NCBI GenBank assembly: GCA_940671915.1
Contig: CALNVZ010003434.1
Location: 21,298,840 to 21,362,839 of the forward strand
Length of the DNA stretch: 64,000 nucleotides
Source: Paracentrotus lividus
Taxonomy: Eukaryota; Echinodermata; Echinoidea; Camarodonta; Echinidae
Direction of reading: 5' to 3'
Shown: one piece after another, positions 34,447 to 45,190 of the stretch
Position numbering within the stretch: position 1 is the stretch's first letter
Layout: the number at the start of each line of letters is the position of its first letter
The notes under the pieces: generated by a model
Seen by the model: the letters and a program-made list of their open reading frames with translations, nothing else
Told to the model about the DNA's origin: nothing
Databases searched by the model: none
Program-made: the position numbers and the translations under genes

Positions 34447-35487
34447 TCTCTAAGTTATGAGATTACTATCTAAGTTAGATATAATAAAAGTAGTATATTA
34501 TCTAAGTGAGTTATGATATAACGATTTTCCTATCTAAGTTAGATAAATTGAAAGTAGTTTTACTATCTAAGATCTAAGTTAGATATAATAACAGCAGTTT
34601 ACTGTCTAAGTTAGATATAATGAAAGGATTTTACTGTCTAAGATCGTAGTTTGCTATCTTAGTTAAATATAATAAAAGTAGTTTGCTGTCTAAGTTAGAA
34701 AAAATGAAAGAAGTCAATTATCTAAGTTCGATATGGTGAAAGGATTTTACTATGTAAGATCGTAGGTTAGATATTTTAAGAGTCGTTAACTGTCTAAGTT
34801 AGATATAATGAAAGGAGTTTACTATCTAAGTTAGATATAAGGAAAGTAGTTTACTATCTAAGTTAGATATAGTGAAAGTAGTTTACTATCTAAGTTTGAT
34901 ATAAGGAAAGTAGTTTACTATCTAAGTTAGATATAATAAAAGTAGTTAACTATCTAAGTTAGATATATGGAAAGTAGTTTACTATCTAAGTTAGATATAA
35001 TGAAAGTAGTTTACTATCTAAGTTAGATATAAGGAAAGTACTTAACTATATAAGTTAGATATAATGAAATGATTTTACTTATATTGTAGTTTACTATAAA
35101 GTAGTTTACTGTCTAAGTTAGAGATAATTAAAGAACATAACTATCTAAGTTAAATATAATTAAATGTTTTTACTATCTAAGATCATAGTTTGCTATTAAA
35201 GTAAGATATAATAAAAGTAGTTTACTGTCTAAGTTAGATATAATAAAAAGTATTTTGCTGTCTAGGTTAGATATAATGAAAGTAGTTAACTATCTAAGTT
35301 TTAAATATAAAGAAAGGATTTTACTATCTAAGATCGTAGTTTGCTATTAAAGTTAGATATAATAGAAGTAGTTTATTGTCTAAGTTAGATATAATGAAAG
35401 TAGTTTACTATCTAAGTTAGATATAATGAAAGTAGCTAAATATCTAATTTAGATATAATGCAAGTAGTTTACTGTCTAAGTTAGATA
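34447..35487. repeat. 32-bp minisatellite (left part)
   Basis: About 30 head-to-tail units of about 32 bp. The core TATCTAAGTTAGATATAA is followed by TGAAAGTAGTTTAC. The core contains the palindrome TATCTAA-G-TTAGATA. Units vary by substitution and some are longer, with an inserted 'gatcgtagtttgct'. The array continues after the transposon at 35490-36141. Confidence 0.95.
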
Positions 35488-35489
35488 TA

Positions 35490-36141
35490 GGGTACATGCA
35501 GGTAATATGGGCCCCCTAAGCTCATTTGCCTAATTTGCATAAAANNNNNNNNNNNNNNNNNNNNNNNNNNNNNNNNNNNNNNNNNNNNNNNNNNNNNNNN
35601 NNNNNNNNNNNNNNNNNNNNNNNNNNNNNNNNNNNNNNNNNNNNNNNNNNNNNNNNNNNNNNNNNNNNNNNNNNNNNNNNNNNNNNNNNNNNNNNNNNNN
35701 NNNNNNNNNNNNNNNNNNNNNNNNNNNNNNNNNNNNNNNNNNNNNNNNNNNNNNNNNNNNNNNNNNNNNNNNNNNNNNNNNNNNNNNNNNNNNNNNNNNN
35801 NNNNNNNNNNNNNNNNNNNNNNNNNNNNNNNNNNNNNNNNNNNNNNNNNNNNNNNNNNNNNNNNNNNNNNNNNNNNNNNNNNNNNNNNNNNNNNNNNNNN
35901 NNNNNNNNNNNNNNNNNNNNNNNNNNNNNNNNNNNNNNNNNNNNNNNNNNNNNNNNNNNNNNNNNNNNNNNNNNNNNAATTTCGGCATCAGATGCTCTCA
36001 CGACGATATATTTTCGTATACAGTTCATATGAACAACATTATGATGCTCACACCGGTCACTATTCACCGGTCGACGGTCACGACATGATTTGCTTCAGGT
36101 GGTCCATATTACCTGCTGGCCCATATTACCTGCATGTACCC
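35490..36141. mobile_element. TA-flanked GGGTACATGCAGG element, copy 1 (contains gap)
   Basis: It starts GGGTACATGCAGGTAATATG and ends with the reverse complement, with TA on both sides. The flanks join into one minisatellite unit (ttagata-TA-atgaaa), showing insertion into the array at a TA. The middle is a run of N (35545-35977). The sequenced ends match the complete copy at 38455-39439 almost base for base, so the gap can be expected to hold the same interior. Confidence 0.9.
35545..35977. other. assembly gap (433 N)
   Basis: Run of N inside a transposon copy. If the copy is full length like its sister at 38455-39439 (985 bp), the missing sequence should be about 770 bp, so the gap size is probably an under-estimate (inference). 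Confidence 0.95.
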
Positions 36142-36143
36142 TA

Positions 36144-36264
36144 ATGAAATTATTTTACTACCTAACTTAGATATAATAAAATTGGTTTAATATCTACTTT
36201 AGATATAATGAAAGCAGTTTACTATTAGAAGTTAGATATAATAAAAGTAATTTGCTGTCTAAGT
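36144..36264. repeat. 32-bp minisatellite (right part)
   Basis: Four more diverged units of the array at 34447-35487, cut off from it by the transposon at 35490-36141. Confidence 0.85.
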
Positions 36265-36404
36265 GAATTACTCCGGTAACAATATTCCAATACCCCCGAG
36301 GAAAGATTACACAAAATGCCTCATTGAGACGATTGAAAGTGTCATAAAAAGAATGAGCTAATGATTGCACAAGTTAGAATACTAGTAAGAACGAAGAGTC
36401 TGAA

Positions 36405-37502
36405 ATGAAAGAGAAATTCGGGTTCAAATCGAAACGCTCGCCTCCACAAACAGAAGAAATGGCAGGTTTCGAAAGTGATCTATTGAGTGTCATAGATGAA
36501 CTGGAATTTAGAGATGTAAATGACCAATTCCAGAGAAAACTTAAGAAGGATGTTAAACAGATAGATTAATCAAAAAACGTATTCGTCAATGCTGACAAAG
36601 CCCGTAATGTATACACAATGAGCCCCAAGGAATATGAAAATATTCTAAATGAAAACATCACTAGGAAATATAAGTTTGCCCGAGAGCAAGTGATTGGAGA
36701 CATTGAAAGAGAATATGATGAAAGCCTAGGAATTAGTGACAGAATAGACGGTACAATGAAGAAACCTGCTTTTGTAAAATTAAAAGACCACAAAGACAAC
36801 TTCAGGAATAATCCCCAAATGCGGCTGATAAACCCCACTAAGCCAGAACTGGGTCGTGCTAATAAAATTATGCTTGACCGAATTGACAAACAAATAAAAG
36901 CAAAAACCAACGCAAATCAATGGACAAACACTACAGATGTTGTTGATTTGTTTTAAAAACTGCCCAACAAGGACTCTCTGTCTTATATTGTGTTTGACAT
37001 AATAGACTTCTACCCCTCCATCTCTTCTGAATTGCTGTCCGGTTGCCTACAATGGGCGAGGCAATTCAATGGAATAGGAGATGGCGAGATGAAAACAATC
37101 ATGCACGCGAGAAGAACACTGTGGTACGACAATAACAAAAAAGCGTGGGAAAAACGAGACGGACGGAAACAATTCGATGTTTCCATGGGGGCCTTTGATG
37201 GAGCCGAAGTATGCGAGCTCGTAGGACTATACGCGCTATCAAAAATGAGGAAGCTAAACACCCACAGCGTAGGGCTGTACAGGGACGACGGTATCGCCGT
37301 CCTCAGGAAAGCATCAGGTAGCAGAGCCGACAGGTCGCGGAAAGACCTCATCAAAATCTTCAATGAGATGGGCCTCCGCATCACGGTCCAAACTAATCTC
37401 AAAACAGTCGACTTCCTTGATGTAACCCTCAACCTAGACTCTAGGCGCTGTGCGTTGACCATGCGTCGTACATGTAACTGCGCCATTAAGCCCATAGCTT
37501 AA
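36405..37502 (+). pseudogene. YRDD-type reverse transcriptase fragment with two in-frame stops
   Basis: One frame runs from the ATG at 36405 to 37502, broken only by TAA at 36567 and TAA at 36954. It reads KEKFGFKSKRSPP, then NVFVNADKARNVY, AFVKLKDHKDNF with MRLINPTKPELG, VFDIIDFYPSISSELL (motif A, catalytic Asp), FDVSMGAFDGAEVCELVGLY (motif B), GLYRDDGIAVL at 37272-37304 (motif C, YRDD) and VDFLDVTLNL. From memory, similar proteins occur in many copies in cnidarians, molluscs and echinoderms; the exact RT lineage (Penelope-like or other) is unsure. An unlinked frame at 36266-36360 (NNIPIPPRKDYTKCLIET) may be its N-terminal part, frameshifted. After 37440 the frame runs into an unrelated repeat, so the C-terminus is lost. 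Confidence 0.8.
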
Positions 37503-37748
37503 TGATGATGCATCGCGCAAAAAAATGCAATACGATTTGTTTTCTTTTATTTAGAATGTCTCATGCATAACGACATTAACTTGATGGATGGTAATGGCCC
37601 AGTCACATGTACGACGCATTGCCAACGCACGACATAAAATGTCCAGCGCTTGGTGTGCGTGAATTGTTCGTTGAGCGCCCCGGGCCAACGATTGACATTC
37701 GTCGAGTGCGATCTATTTATGCGTTCTATGTGCACTGTGCCTGTGATT
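37450..37748. mobile_element. pieces of a GTCACATGTACGAC-ended repeat
   Basis: Facing arms: CGTCGTACATGTAACTGCGCC (37468-37488, right-arm orientation) and GGCCCAGTCACATGTACGAC (37594 onward, left-arm orientation). The same arm sequence ends the complete element at 54393-54598. The left arm here continues to about 37748 with a worn right end (GTGCACTGTGCCTGTGATT). One copy appears to have inserted into, and cut off, the reverse transcriptase. Confidence 0.55.
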
Positions 37749-38162
37749 CCCGGTCGACTCGTGCGGGATACCCCATATCAGATTCCATGCCTGCATGGAT
37801 GATTAAGCCCATTTTCATAAACCTAATAACATGAAAAGTAGAAATATCGTCGGAAGATGTCCAATTTAGAAAACTTGACCTGAATAACACTTTTTTTTTT
37901 GTGGATAGCCCTAAATTTGCATATTCTACAGAGTTGGTAAAACAAAGTCCATCAATTTCAAGCTGTCTTGTTTGAAGTATGAACATTAATGTCATGGGTT
38001 TCATGACAGTCTTGGTATAGTCATCCTACCAGCATGTCTTTGTGCCGTTTGTATTTGGATCTTTGCAAGCGTGACTTAATAGCAGACAGTCTTCAGAGGA
38101 CTGCAAAATATTACTTGTGCCAAGTCGATGGATGAAGATTAAAATAAATGCCGAAAGAATAT

Positions 38163-38202
<40 letters not shown>

Positions 38203-38454
38203 ACTTCCACACACACATGCTAAACATCACACACGCACCCACAAACACAGCAAACAATTTGTAAGACACCTCCCTTTTTCTGATTAAGCAAGTATGTTTT
38301 GCGTATTTATATATATTATTATATTTATTATAATAGACCCTCTCACAATGTTTGGGACGGAGTAAAACCCAGAATCACCCTGGCTTTTCGGCCCTGATTC
38401 TATTTTTTTTTTTTTTTTAACCCAATATGCATATGATCTAACTAAATATCTATA
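37749..38454. other. non-coding stretch with (AC)n tract
   Basis: No gene seen. A perfect AC run of 36 bases lies at 38165-38200, followed by CACA-rich sequence. Confidence 0.6.
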
Positions 38455-39439
38455 GGGTACATGCAGGTAATATGGGCCCCCTAAGCTCATTTGCCTAATT
38501 TGCATAAAATTACAAAATGACACACAGTCTAATCTTTGTTTATATGAATCAATAACTACTGCTCTAACTTTTATTGTGAAGAAAAACAATTATCACCAAC
38601 CCCCCTGTCTGCAATATTCAAATGTTGACGTCATTACCAAAGTGCCCATATTACCTGCATGTGCAGGTAATATGGGCACATGTATTTAATGTATGTTTTA
38701 AAAACTACAATGACTCTACCATGTCTGGAATTTGCTTAAAATGTTGAAAATCATTAACTTTAAGATATCATTTGAAATTATAAGACCCTTCAGTAAATAC
38801 TTTGATTATATATTTCATTGTTTTGTATTTTTTATATACTTTAAAAAAAAATATATTATTTAGATATTATTTTCATTATACAAGTCAATATAGGCCTACA
38901 ATAAGTTATTTATATTACTTATATACTGTGAATATACCCCAAAAAATCGTAGCAAAGAGATTGATGCCCCGTCCCAATACTAAGTACCAGAATCATTTCC
39001 GCCATTTTGGACGGCCCATATTACCTGCACTAATGTTGCTGTGTCAGGCAAGCATTCAATGCCACATTGCACCCCTTCACTACAACAAATTGACCTTTAC
39101 ACGCTAGTATGATCAAAATGAAAGTATAAGCTTACTAAATATACAAAACAATTAAGGCTACCCCCTCAAACACTCTTCCACCATCACATTCTGTGAAATA
39201 TCAAATTTTACATCAGGGTAAAAAAATGCCGTATGTTTTACGTACCTTGTTGGTTTTCAGCAATTTTCTCAGAGAAATTTCGGCATCAGATGCTCTCACG
39301 ACGATATATTTTCGTATACAGTTCATATGAACAACATTATGGTGCTCACACCGGTCATCGGTCACCGGTCGACGGTCACGACATGATTTGCTTCAGGTGG
39401 CCCATATTACCTGCTGGCCCATATTACCTGCATGTACCC
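38455..39439. mobile_element. TA-flanked GGGTACATGCAGG element, complete copy 2 (985 bp)
   Basis: It has inverted ends GGGTACATGCAGGTAATATG and CATATTACCTGCATGTACCC, with TA on each side. The terminal motif GGTAATATGGGC recurs inside: as a perfect palindrome at 38642-38679 (arms GTGCCCATATTACCTGCA, spacer TG), and in single copies near 39014 and 39400. There is no transposase frame, so the element is non-autonomous and may be of a TA-targeting (mariner-like) type. Repeated subterminal copies could be transposase-binding sites (inference). Confidence 0.9.
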
Positions 39440-39954
39440 TATTCTACTTTTCATCTCTCTCTCTTTTACATGAACATTAAGTAATTACTTCATTTTATGA
39501 AACCTTCTGGTTTACTATATTTTGGATATAAATTTGGATTTTCAGTATAAAACTTGGCTTTACTATAATATTCATTCATTGCATTGGGGTTTTGAGGGTT
39601 TTCCAATTAGGAAGATGGCGGAATTACCGGCTATATAGCGGCACATATTCGATGTTTCGTCAGCGTCGCCATGTCTTTGTCATGGATCCAATAGTATAAT
39701 TCATGATCCCCCTCCCATTTCTCGGAGGTTACTTATCTAACCGTATCCCTTTTTAAGACAATATAAAAGGGATAAGATTTGACCGTGCGAGCTTTTCGCC
39801 CACGTAAATGATATGCATGTAATTGCTCACAACATCGCATATCAGTGACCATGTACGATCTCAAAAATTAAACGAATCGTTATTTTCTTTATATTTAGTA
39901 CCATTGTACTTTATTCAAAACGTAATCGAAATTTTGTCTTTACAGTCATGCCGT
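39440..39954. other. non-coding stretch
   Basis: Nothing recognised. Confidence 0.5.
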
Positions 39955-40985
39955 GTATACTCATTTAGCACTCATCGTATTGCAACATAGCTAAATGCGT
40001 GCATATTTTCATATTTCCACGTCTTTTATATGTTGTCATATTTCATTCATAGCCAGAGATTTTGCGATTTTTTTTTTTTTGGTGTATATTCTGAAAGAGG
40101 ACACTTGTCCCTTTTCTTTCCTAAGATCAGTAAATACTCAGACAGGGGCACTTTTTTAAACAAAATGGCGACAAAAGAACAAAGACCCCTTAAAATGACA
40201 TTTTAAGAGGTGGGGATTATTAGACAATAAAATTATTAAGGAGGAGTCATATTTCTCTGAAAAATGTTTACATGTTTCCGTTATGCGTGTGGCAATTAAA
40301 AATGGCCAAAAGGGTAGCACTACCATGAAAGACAAAAGGAGGAACACCCGAAGAAGATAAATTTATTTCTATCGGTGCCAATGAAAAATTTAGTCCCGTA
40401 TTGCAGAGACAATTTAATGCAAGTTTATTCCACCGAATTCCACATTTTTTTTACTGTTGAATTCTTGTAGTAAATATAATTTCGTTTACAATAGAAATAA
40501 AAATTGTCACACTTCTATTATATTTTGCTGGACATTCACGACCTCTGATTTTGCCACGCATCCTCCTTAGCAACGGTGGAAGAAAATTTGTTCTTCTGTG
40601 CTTGATGTTTTTTTAATTAGCCTTTGTGATGGTTCCTTATGACTATTTTTTAATTTGCCACAAGGATAATGGAAACATGTAAACAGTTTGAGAGAAATTT
40701 GACTCCTCCTTTATAATTTTATTCACTGATAATCCCCATCTCATAAAATTTCATTTTTAGGGGCCTTGTTCATTTGTCGTCCCTTTGTTTTAAAAAAAGT
40801 GCCCCTATCTGACAATTTAATGATCTCAGGAATGAAAAGGGACAAGTCTCCTCTTTCAGAACATACAAAAAATTTCGTAAAATCTCTGGCGATGAATGAA
40901 ATATAACAATATATAAAAGACTTGTAAATATGAAAAAATGCACGCATTTAGCTTTGTTCCAATACCATTGCTAAGTGAGTGTACT
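39955..40985. mobile_element. fold-back element, ~1030 bp with ~330-bp arms
   Basis: The left arm begins GTATACTCATTTAGCA; the right arm ends TGCTAAGTGAGTGTAC. Paired blocks along the arms include CTAAATGCGTGCAT/ATGCACGCATTTAG, 'gacaggggcactttttt'/'aaaaaagtgcccctatctga', and 'gtttacatgtttcc'/'ggaaacatgtaaac'. The unpaired centre is about 40300-40630. A partial arm lies at 680-1016. There is no coding frame. Confidence 0.85.
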
Positions 40986-41935
40986 TAATGCCCAGTTCCC
41001 GGACCTGTTGGTACTTACACGTGCATTACACGGAGTAAAATGAGTGTATAACAGTGTGCCTGTTGTTTTGAGAACGAAATCACCTCTTTTCCTACATTTC
41101 AATAAATTCATTAATATTGGGCACTTTTGCACTTTTAAGACACTTAATAACGGTGCATGATAATTGCAACACGATCAAACAAAATAAAACATAAGATATT
41201 TACATTCATATTTATGATGATCAAATAGTTTACGACATCTTTACTATACATCAATTTGTACTGAAATATTCAACTGTGATTTTACAATACAAAGGTCGCA
41301 CACGAACAATATATAAAAAAATATATGATGTACAGGTCACCGTTCAAATATATAAAACATTTATAAATAATCAATCCATGCAAACTAGACATAATAAAAC
41401 ACATCTGTTTAGAGAATATCCTAATTACAGAGTGAGGAGATTTGAGTCGGAGCAAATTTTTTCAGGAAGAAATCTTCACCATTTTGTTTTTACAAGCATA
41501 TGTATATGCATTTTGTTTTTACATGCATATGAAAACATGCATAGCGTTTTAAAATCCTTACTATTTTGTCTTTATCCTTTTTATATATTTATGTAATGCA
41601 ATGAGTCATTTTATACTCTTCTTGTAAACTTTCCGGGTACGTTCCTGTCGTAAAACTCGGTATCGCATCCTAGTAAGCCAAATTTAAAGGAAAAAACAAG
41701 ACAAAAAATAATAATAAAAAAATACGATAACAATAACAGTAACTATTTTAATAACAGTCATAAAAATAATTTTGGCTCCAAATCTATATTTCAAAAAATG
41801 TGTTTTCTCCCTCGTTTACAAAGCTCTACTTTTTTCGACTACAATGAGGACTAATGATATTAAATCCATAAATTTGTAGATAAATATGTAGATACGTTTA
41901 AACTTTTAACATTATAAAGTTAATCATATACTAGA
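40986..41935. other. AT-rich non-coding stretch
   Basis: Nothing recognised. Frames here are of low complexity. Confidence 0.5.
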
Positions 41936-42123
41936 GGTTTTCCCGGTCAATTTTAAACTCTTTGCAATCGAATTCGTTTATGTTCAATCAATTTACACGA
42001 TACCTCATGGAGCGGAGCTATCGGTCAATTGAATTAATGTTAATCGCGATCACATTTCGGACGAAAGTGCTTGTAAGAAAGGTCAAATTGAATGGAGATA
42101 ATTTAAACTTGACCGGGAAAACC
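41936..42123. mobile_element. 188-bp MITE with GGTTTTCCCGGTCAA ends
   Basis: Left end GGTTTTCCCGGTCAATTTTA and right end TTTAAACTTGACCGGGAAAACC (first and last 15 bp pair perfectly). It shares its outer 11 bp with the composite at 1679-4107. Confidence 0.8.
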
Positions 42124-42719
42124 TACAGTTAAGATAGTTTATGGCTTTCATGGCATGATTCTTGTAATGTAAAATTTCTTGAAATATGTATTTGGAAAAA
42201 TTTTTTTTTTTTAATGTGTCATCGAGTTTTTCAATCGATCTTTGTCGTATGCTTGCTCTCTGAGTTCCTGGATTTAAATGTGTTTATCATGATCACTTAT
42301 TCTTGTCTTCGATATTGTAGGGCAAAGGTTTGCAATGATCAAGGGAGTCAGTAAAATGTAGAGGATTTAGGATTATTTTTGAGGCTGAGGTATAATTTGG
42401 TAGGATTATTTGCTTTAGATCCGTCGTCAGATTTTTGCAAGCGTCGGGCTACATTAAAACATTGATCTTATTGTCCGATCTTAGCCCAACACGTCTCTGT
42501 GACTGAGAAAATCTTTATGAATATGAATTGTTCGACTTTAATCTTTGTATCGAACTGCCGTGGAACAGCATTCACATCCCTGACATCAGTGAGCACGATT
42601 GACATTATATCTGAGATGGCATAACAATGTGTAAACTTCTCATCACATAAAGCATGGATATTTCCAGCTGGGATAACCCATACATGTAAACATGTTTCTT
42701 ATCCAAATGTAAACATTAA

Positions 42720-42832
42720 AAGGCAACTTACCAAAAGATAAAGCCGCGGCACAAGAATACCGCAGCGACATATAATCCCGATGTGCGGTCTTCACGCAGC
42801 GGGCTACGGCTTTGTCTTTGGGTAAGTCGCCT
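42720..42832. mobile_element. 113-bp TTAA-flanked MITE, near-complete hairpin
   Basis: TTAA at 42716-42719 and 42833-42836. The arms AAGGCAACTTACCAAAAGAT and TCTTTGGGTAAGTCGCCT pair with few mismatches for about 33 bp. The open frame on the minus strand over it is accidental. Confidence 0.7.
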
Positions 42833-42836
42833 TTAA

Positions 42837-44092
42837 CATCGAGAAGAACGAAACAAAACCGCTCCAAATTCTAATTTCCGAAACGAAGGTGAACGGAGAA
42901 CATACAATGCATGGACCTTTCCACTTAACTTATATGGACAATGTATTGTAAATCACTCAATTTATGTAGTTAAGAAAATTACGTGTGGACGTTACATTTG
43001 TGCCTTCTAACATGTCTAATATAAAGAGATAGGGCTGCAATCAATCTTACGATCGCTTTTTAACTCTTTGATACACAGATTACCATAGATTTTCGATTGA
43101 TATCAATCGTTAAATTTTTTGTATATTTTGTTACATGGCATAGTGCCCTGGTCATAATGTACATGGTGTACCTGATCCACTTAACTTTTAACATTACGAC
43201 TGGAAACACACATTAAATTATTGATAGTATCATAGTTAATCCACCTATCAATATTACATCTAAGATCACACACTGATAATGTTGGGGCCTAGTTGACGCA
43301 ACTGCAAAAAGAGTTACTTTTATATTAACTTTGCCATCAATGGTAACTACCATGGCAACGTTGTTCAAATAATAATAATAAAAAAAGCAGTATTTCATGA
43401 AACCTACTGTTCATGGCAAAGGCCCTATTTAGCAACACTTCACTGACTTTTATGCAACGGGGCCATGAGGAAACATTATGGCTGATCAACCAACTGTCTG
43501 AGAATCGAACACTATAATACCTCGTCACGTCAGTGCCTGCAACTTATTAAAATTTTTAGAATCAGTATATTAAAAACCGTATTATGGACATTATGAAAAA
43601 CATCAGGGAAATTGATAGAATATATATGACTATGTCACAAAAAAATTCCAAGAACGTTTAAGGACAATGTAGCATTAACTAAATACATGTAGAGTCTATA
43701 AAGATTGCACACTCTGCTACGTTGGCATGGTTAGTTCCGGCTTATATATGATCCGCAAAATGAGGCAAATCTAGTAGGATAATAACGGAATATGCTTCAT
43801 AAGCTTGGCTTAAAGGTAACACAGGTACTATTTCCAAATATTGAACAGTCTTGTGTCTAGTGGTTAAAAATATAAACAATAATCGCAGAATTAAAGTAAC
43901 TAAAAGTATTGCGAGCTATTTGTGACCTTTCATGGCTTTTACGTCAGCACGAAGCATAATGGGACATGTTATGAAAGGAGTACTAGTACATGGTTGCAGC
44001 GAAGTCACCCACATTCTTACATTTTCCATTACAGTCTCCCATTATGGTTTATATATTTTCAAAAACGAAATAAATTTGTTTATATTCAGCAT
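42837..44092. other. non-coding stretch, 3' side of the receptor gene
   Basis: It is downstream of the receptor stop codon on the minus strand and may include its 3' UTR. I saw no convincing polyadenylation hexamer close to the stop. Confidence 0.45.
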
Positions 44093-44843
44093 TCATACAA
44101 GTACTTCACGGTACAAGTTCAGATCGGGTTCTGAAGACAAAGATTCCATACATCGGTCACGTGATTCGACCAATACTTCATGTCCAGATGGATATGACTT
44201 AATATCGTCCTTTCTCGTGTCGCCCTCATTAATATCGTCCCTATTGACACTATCAGAATGTATCCCAGTTGTCCTCGTGCTGAAAACATCGTCTGGTTCG
44301 TGTTTAATCGGGTAATGTTCGCTTCCGCAGTGATCTTTTACCTCTCGGGCTATTTCGACCTCAATCACAGACCTCCTGTCTTTACAATTACGTATCACTT
44401 CCAGGTTATCCGAAGACTTGCTCTTGGAAGCAGATCCCCCGCAGCAGAGCTTCGACCCACTCACGTCATTGGCCGAACCACTGCTGCTATGGTCTAACTC
44501 TTTGCGCATGTACAAACAGTTGTTATTTGAATTGGCGTTAAAGTGTTGGTGGACATGTTCGCTTCCCATCTTTTGTCTTTCACAGTCTCTGGGTGGTAGA
44601 CTCCGATAAGACACAACCCCGTCGCTGTTCCTCTCCGGCGGTAGAGTTGGGGTTCTTGAGAGAGACCGTTCCTTCCCATCGTATAGCTCACCTGGAGGGC
44701 CATCGGCAAACATAACTCGACCAGGCCGTTTGCGTCGACCACCGCTTGGTCCATCTGACGAAGAATTTGGCCGATTTTGATGGGACGAGTTGACAAGAAT
44801 GCCTCGCTGGATGGGTTTGCCCAGTTTCCAATCGCCTTGTCTC
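44093..44843 (-). CDS. aminergic-type GPCR, last exon (cytoplasmic tail)
   Basis: On the minus strand the acceptor 'gaattttatcctcag' ends at 44844. The first base completes an Arg codon split by the donor at 51264, and 249 codons plus stop follow. The tail opens RQGDWKLGKP and is hydrophilic, rich in Ser, Asp, Arg and Asn, with basic stretches (GGRRKRPGR) and many possible phosphorylation sites. Such long low-complexity tails occur in invertebrate amine receptors, where tails bind arrestins and scaffolds. The last residues, EVLV, would fit a class II PDZ ligand (inference). There is no domain of its own; the call rests on exact splice-phase agreement with the TM6-TM7 exon. Overlapping frames on the other strand are shadows. 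Confidence 0.75.
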
Positions 44844-44998
44844 CTGAGGATAAAATTCAACATATACGAGAGAAATATAAGCGTAAAATATTATTACGCT
44901 ATCTGTAACTGCAAAGAGATATGTGAAGGGTAAGGAACATTTTATTTCCTCCACATTATACCACAATAAATTGGATCTTATGAAAGGCAACTGTTGCA

Positions 44999-45190
44999 AA
45001 TACTCCAAACCCCGATAAGGGGTTTAACTACTGCAAGGAAGCGAAACCGCTACATGAAGAAGTTAAAACCCCTGATCAACGGTTTAAATACTTCGCGAGA
45101 GAAAAACCCAGTGAGTCAATAGTTAATATCCTTATCAGGGGCTTTGCCCTTCGTGCAGTAGTTAAAAATCACTGATAATGACGTTTTAAG
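44999..45190. repeat. short imperfect repeats in the receptor intron
   Basis: Variants of 'acccc(t)gat(a/c)a.ggtttaa.tact' followed by 'gcga.a.(a)accg' recur about every 55-60 bp (near 45010, 45070, 45120), and the block returns inverted at about 45130-45165 ('ccttatcaggggctttgc'). A loosely related piece lies near 45465. Origin unknown. Confidence 0.45.

Noticed and set aside
34447..35487. CRISPR-like periodic array
   Set aside because: The 32-bp units are directly adjacent with no unique spacers, and the DNA is clearly from an animal genome; it is a minisatellite.
37010..37495. 161-codon minus-strand frame over the reverse transcriptase
   Set aside because: Shadow of the + strand frame, which carries the clear RT motifs.
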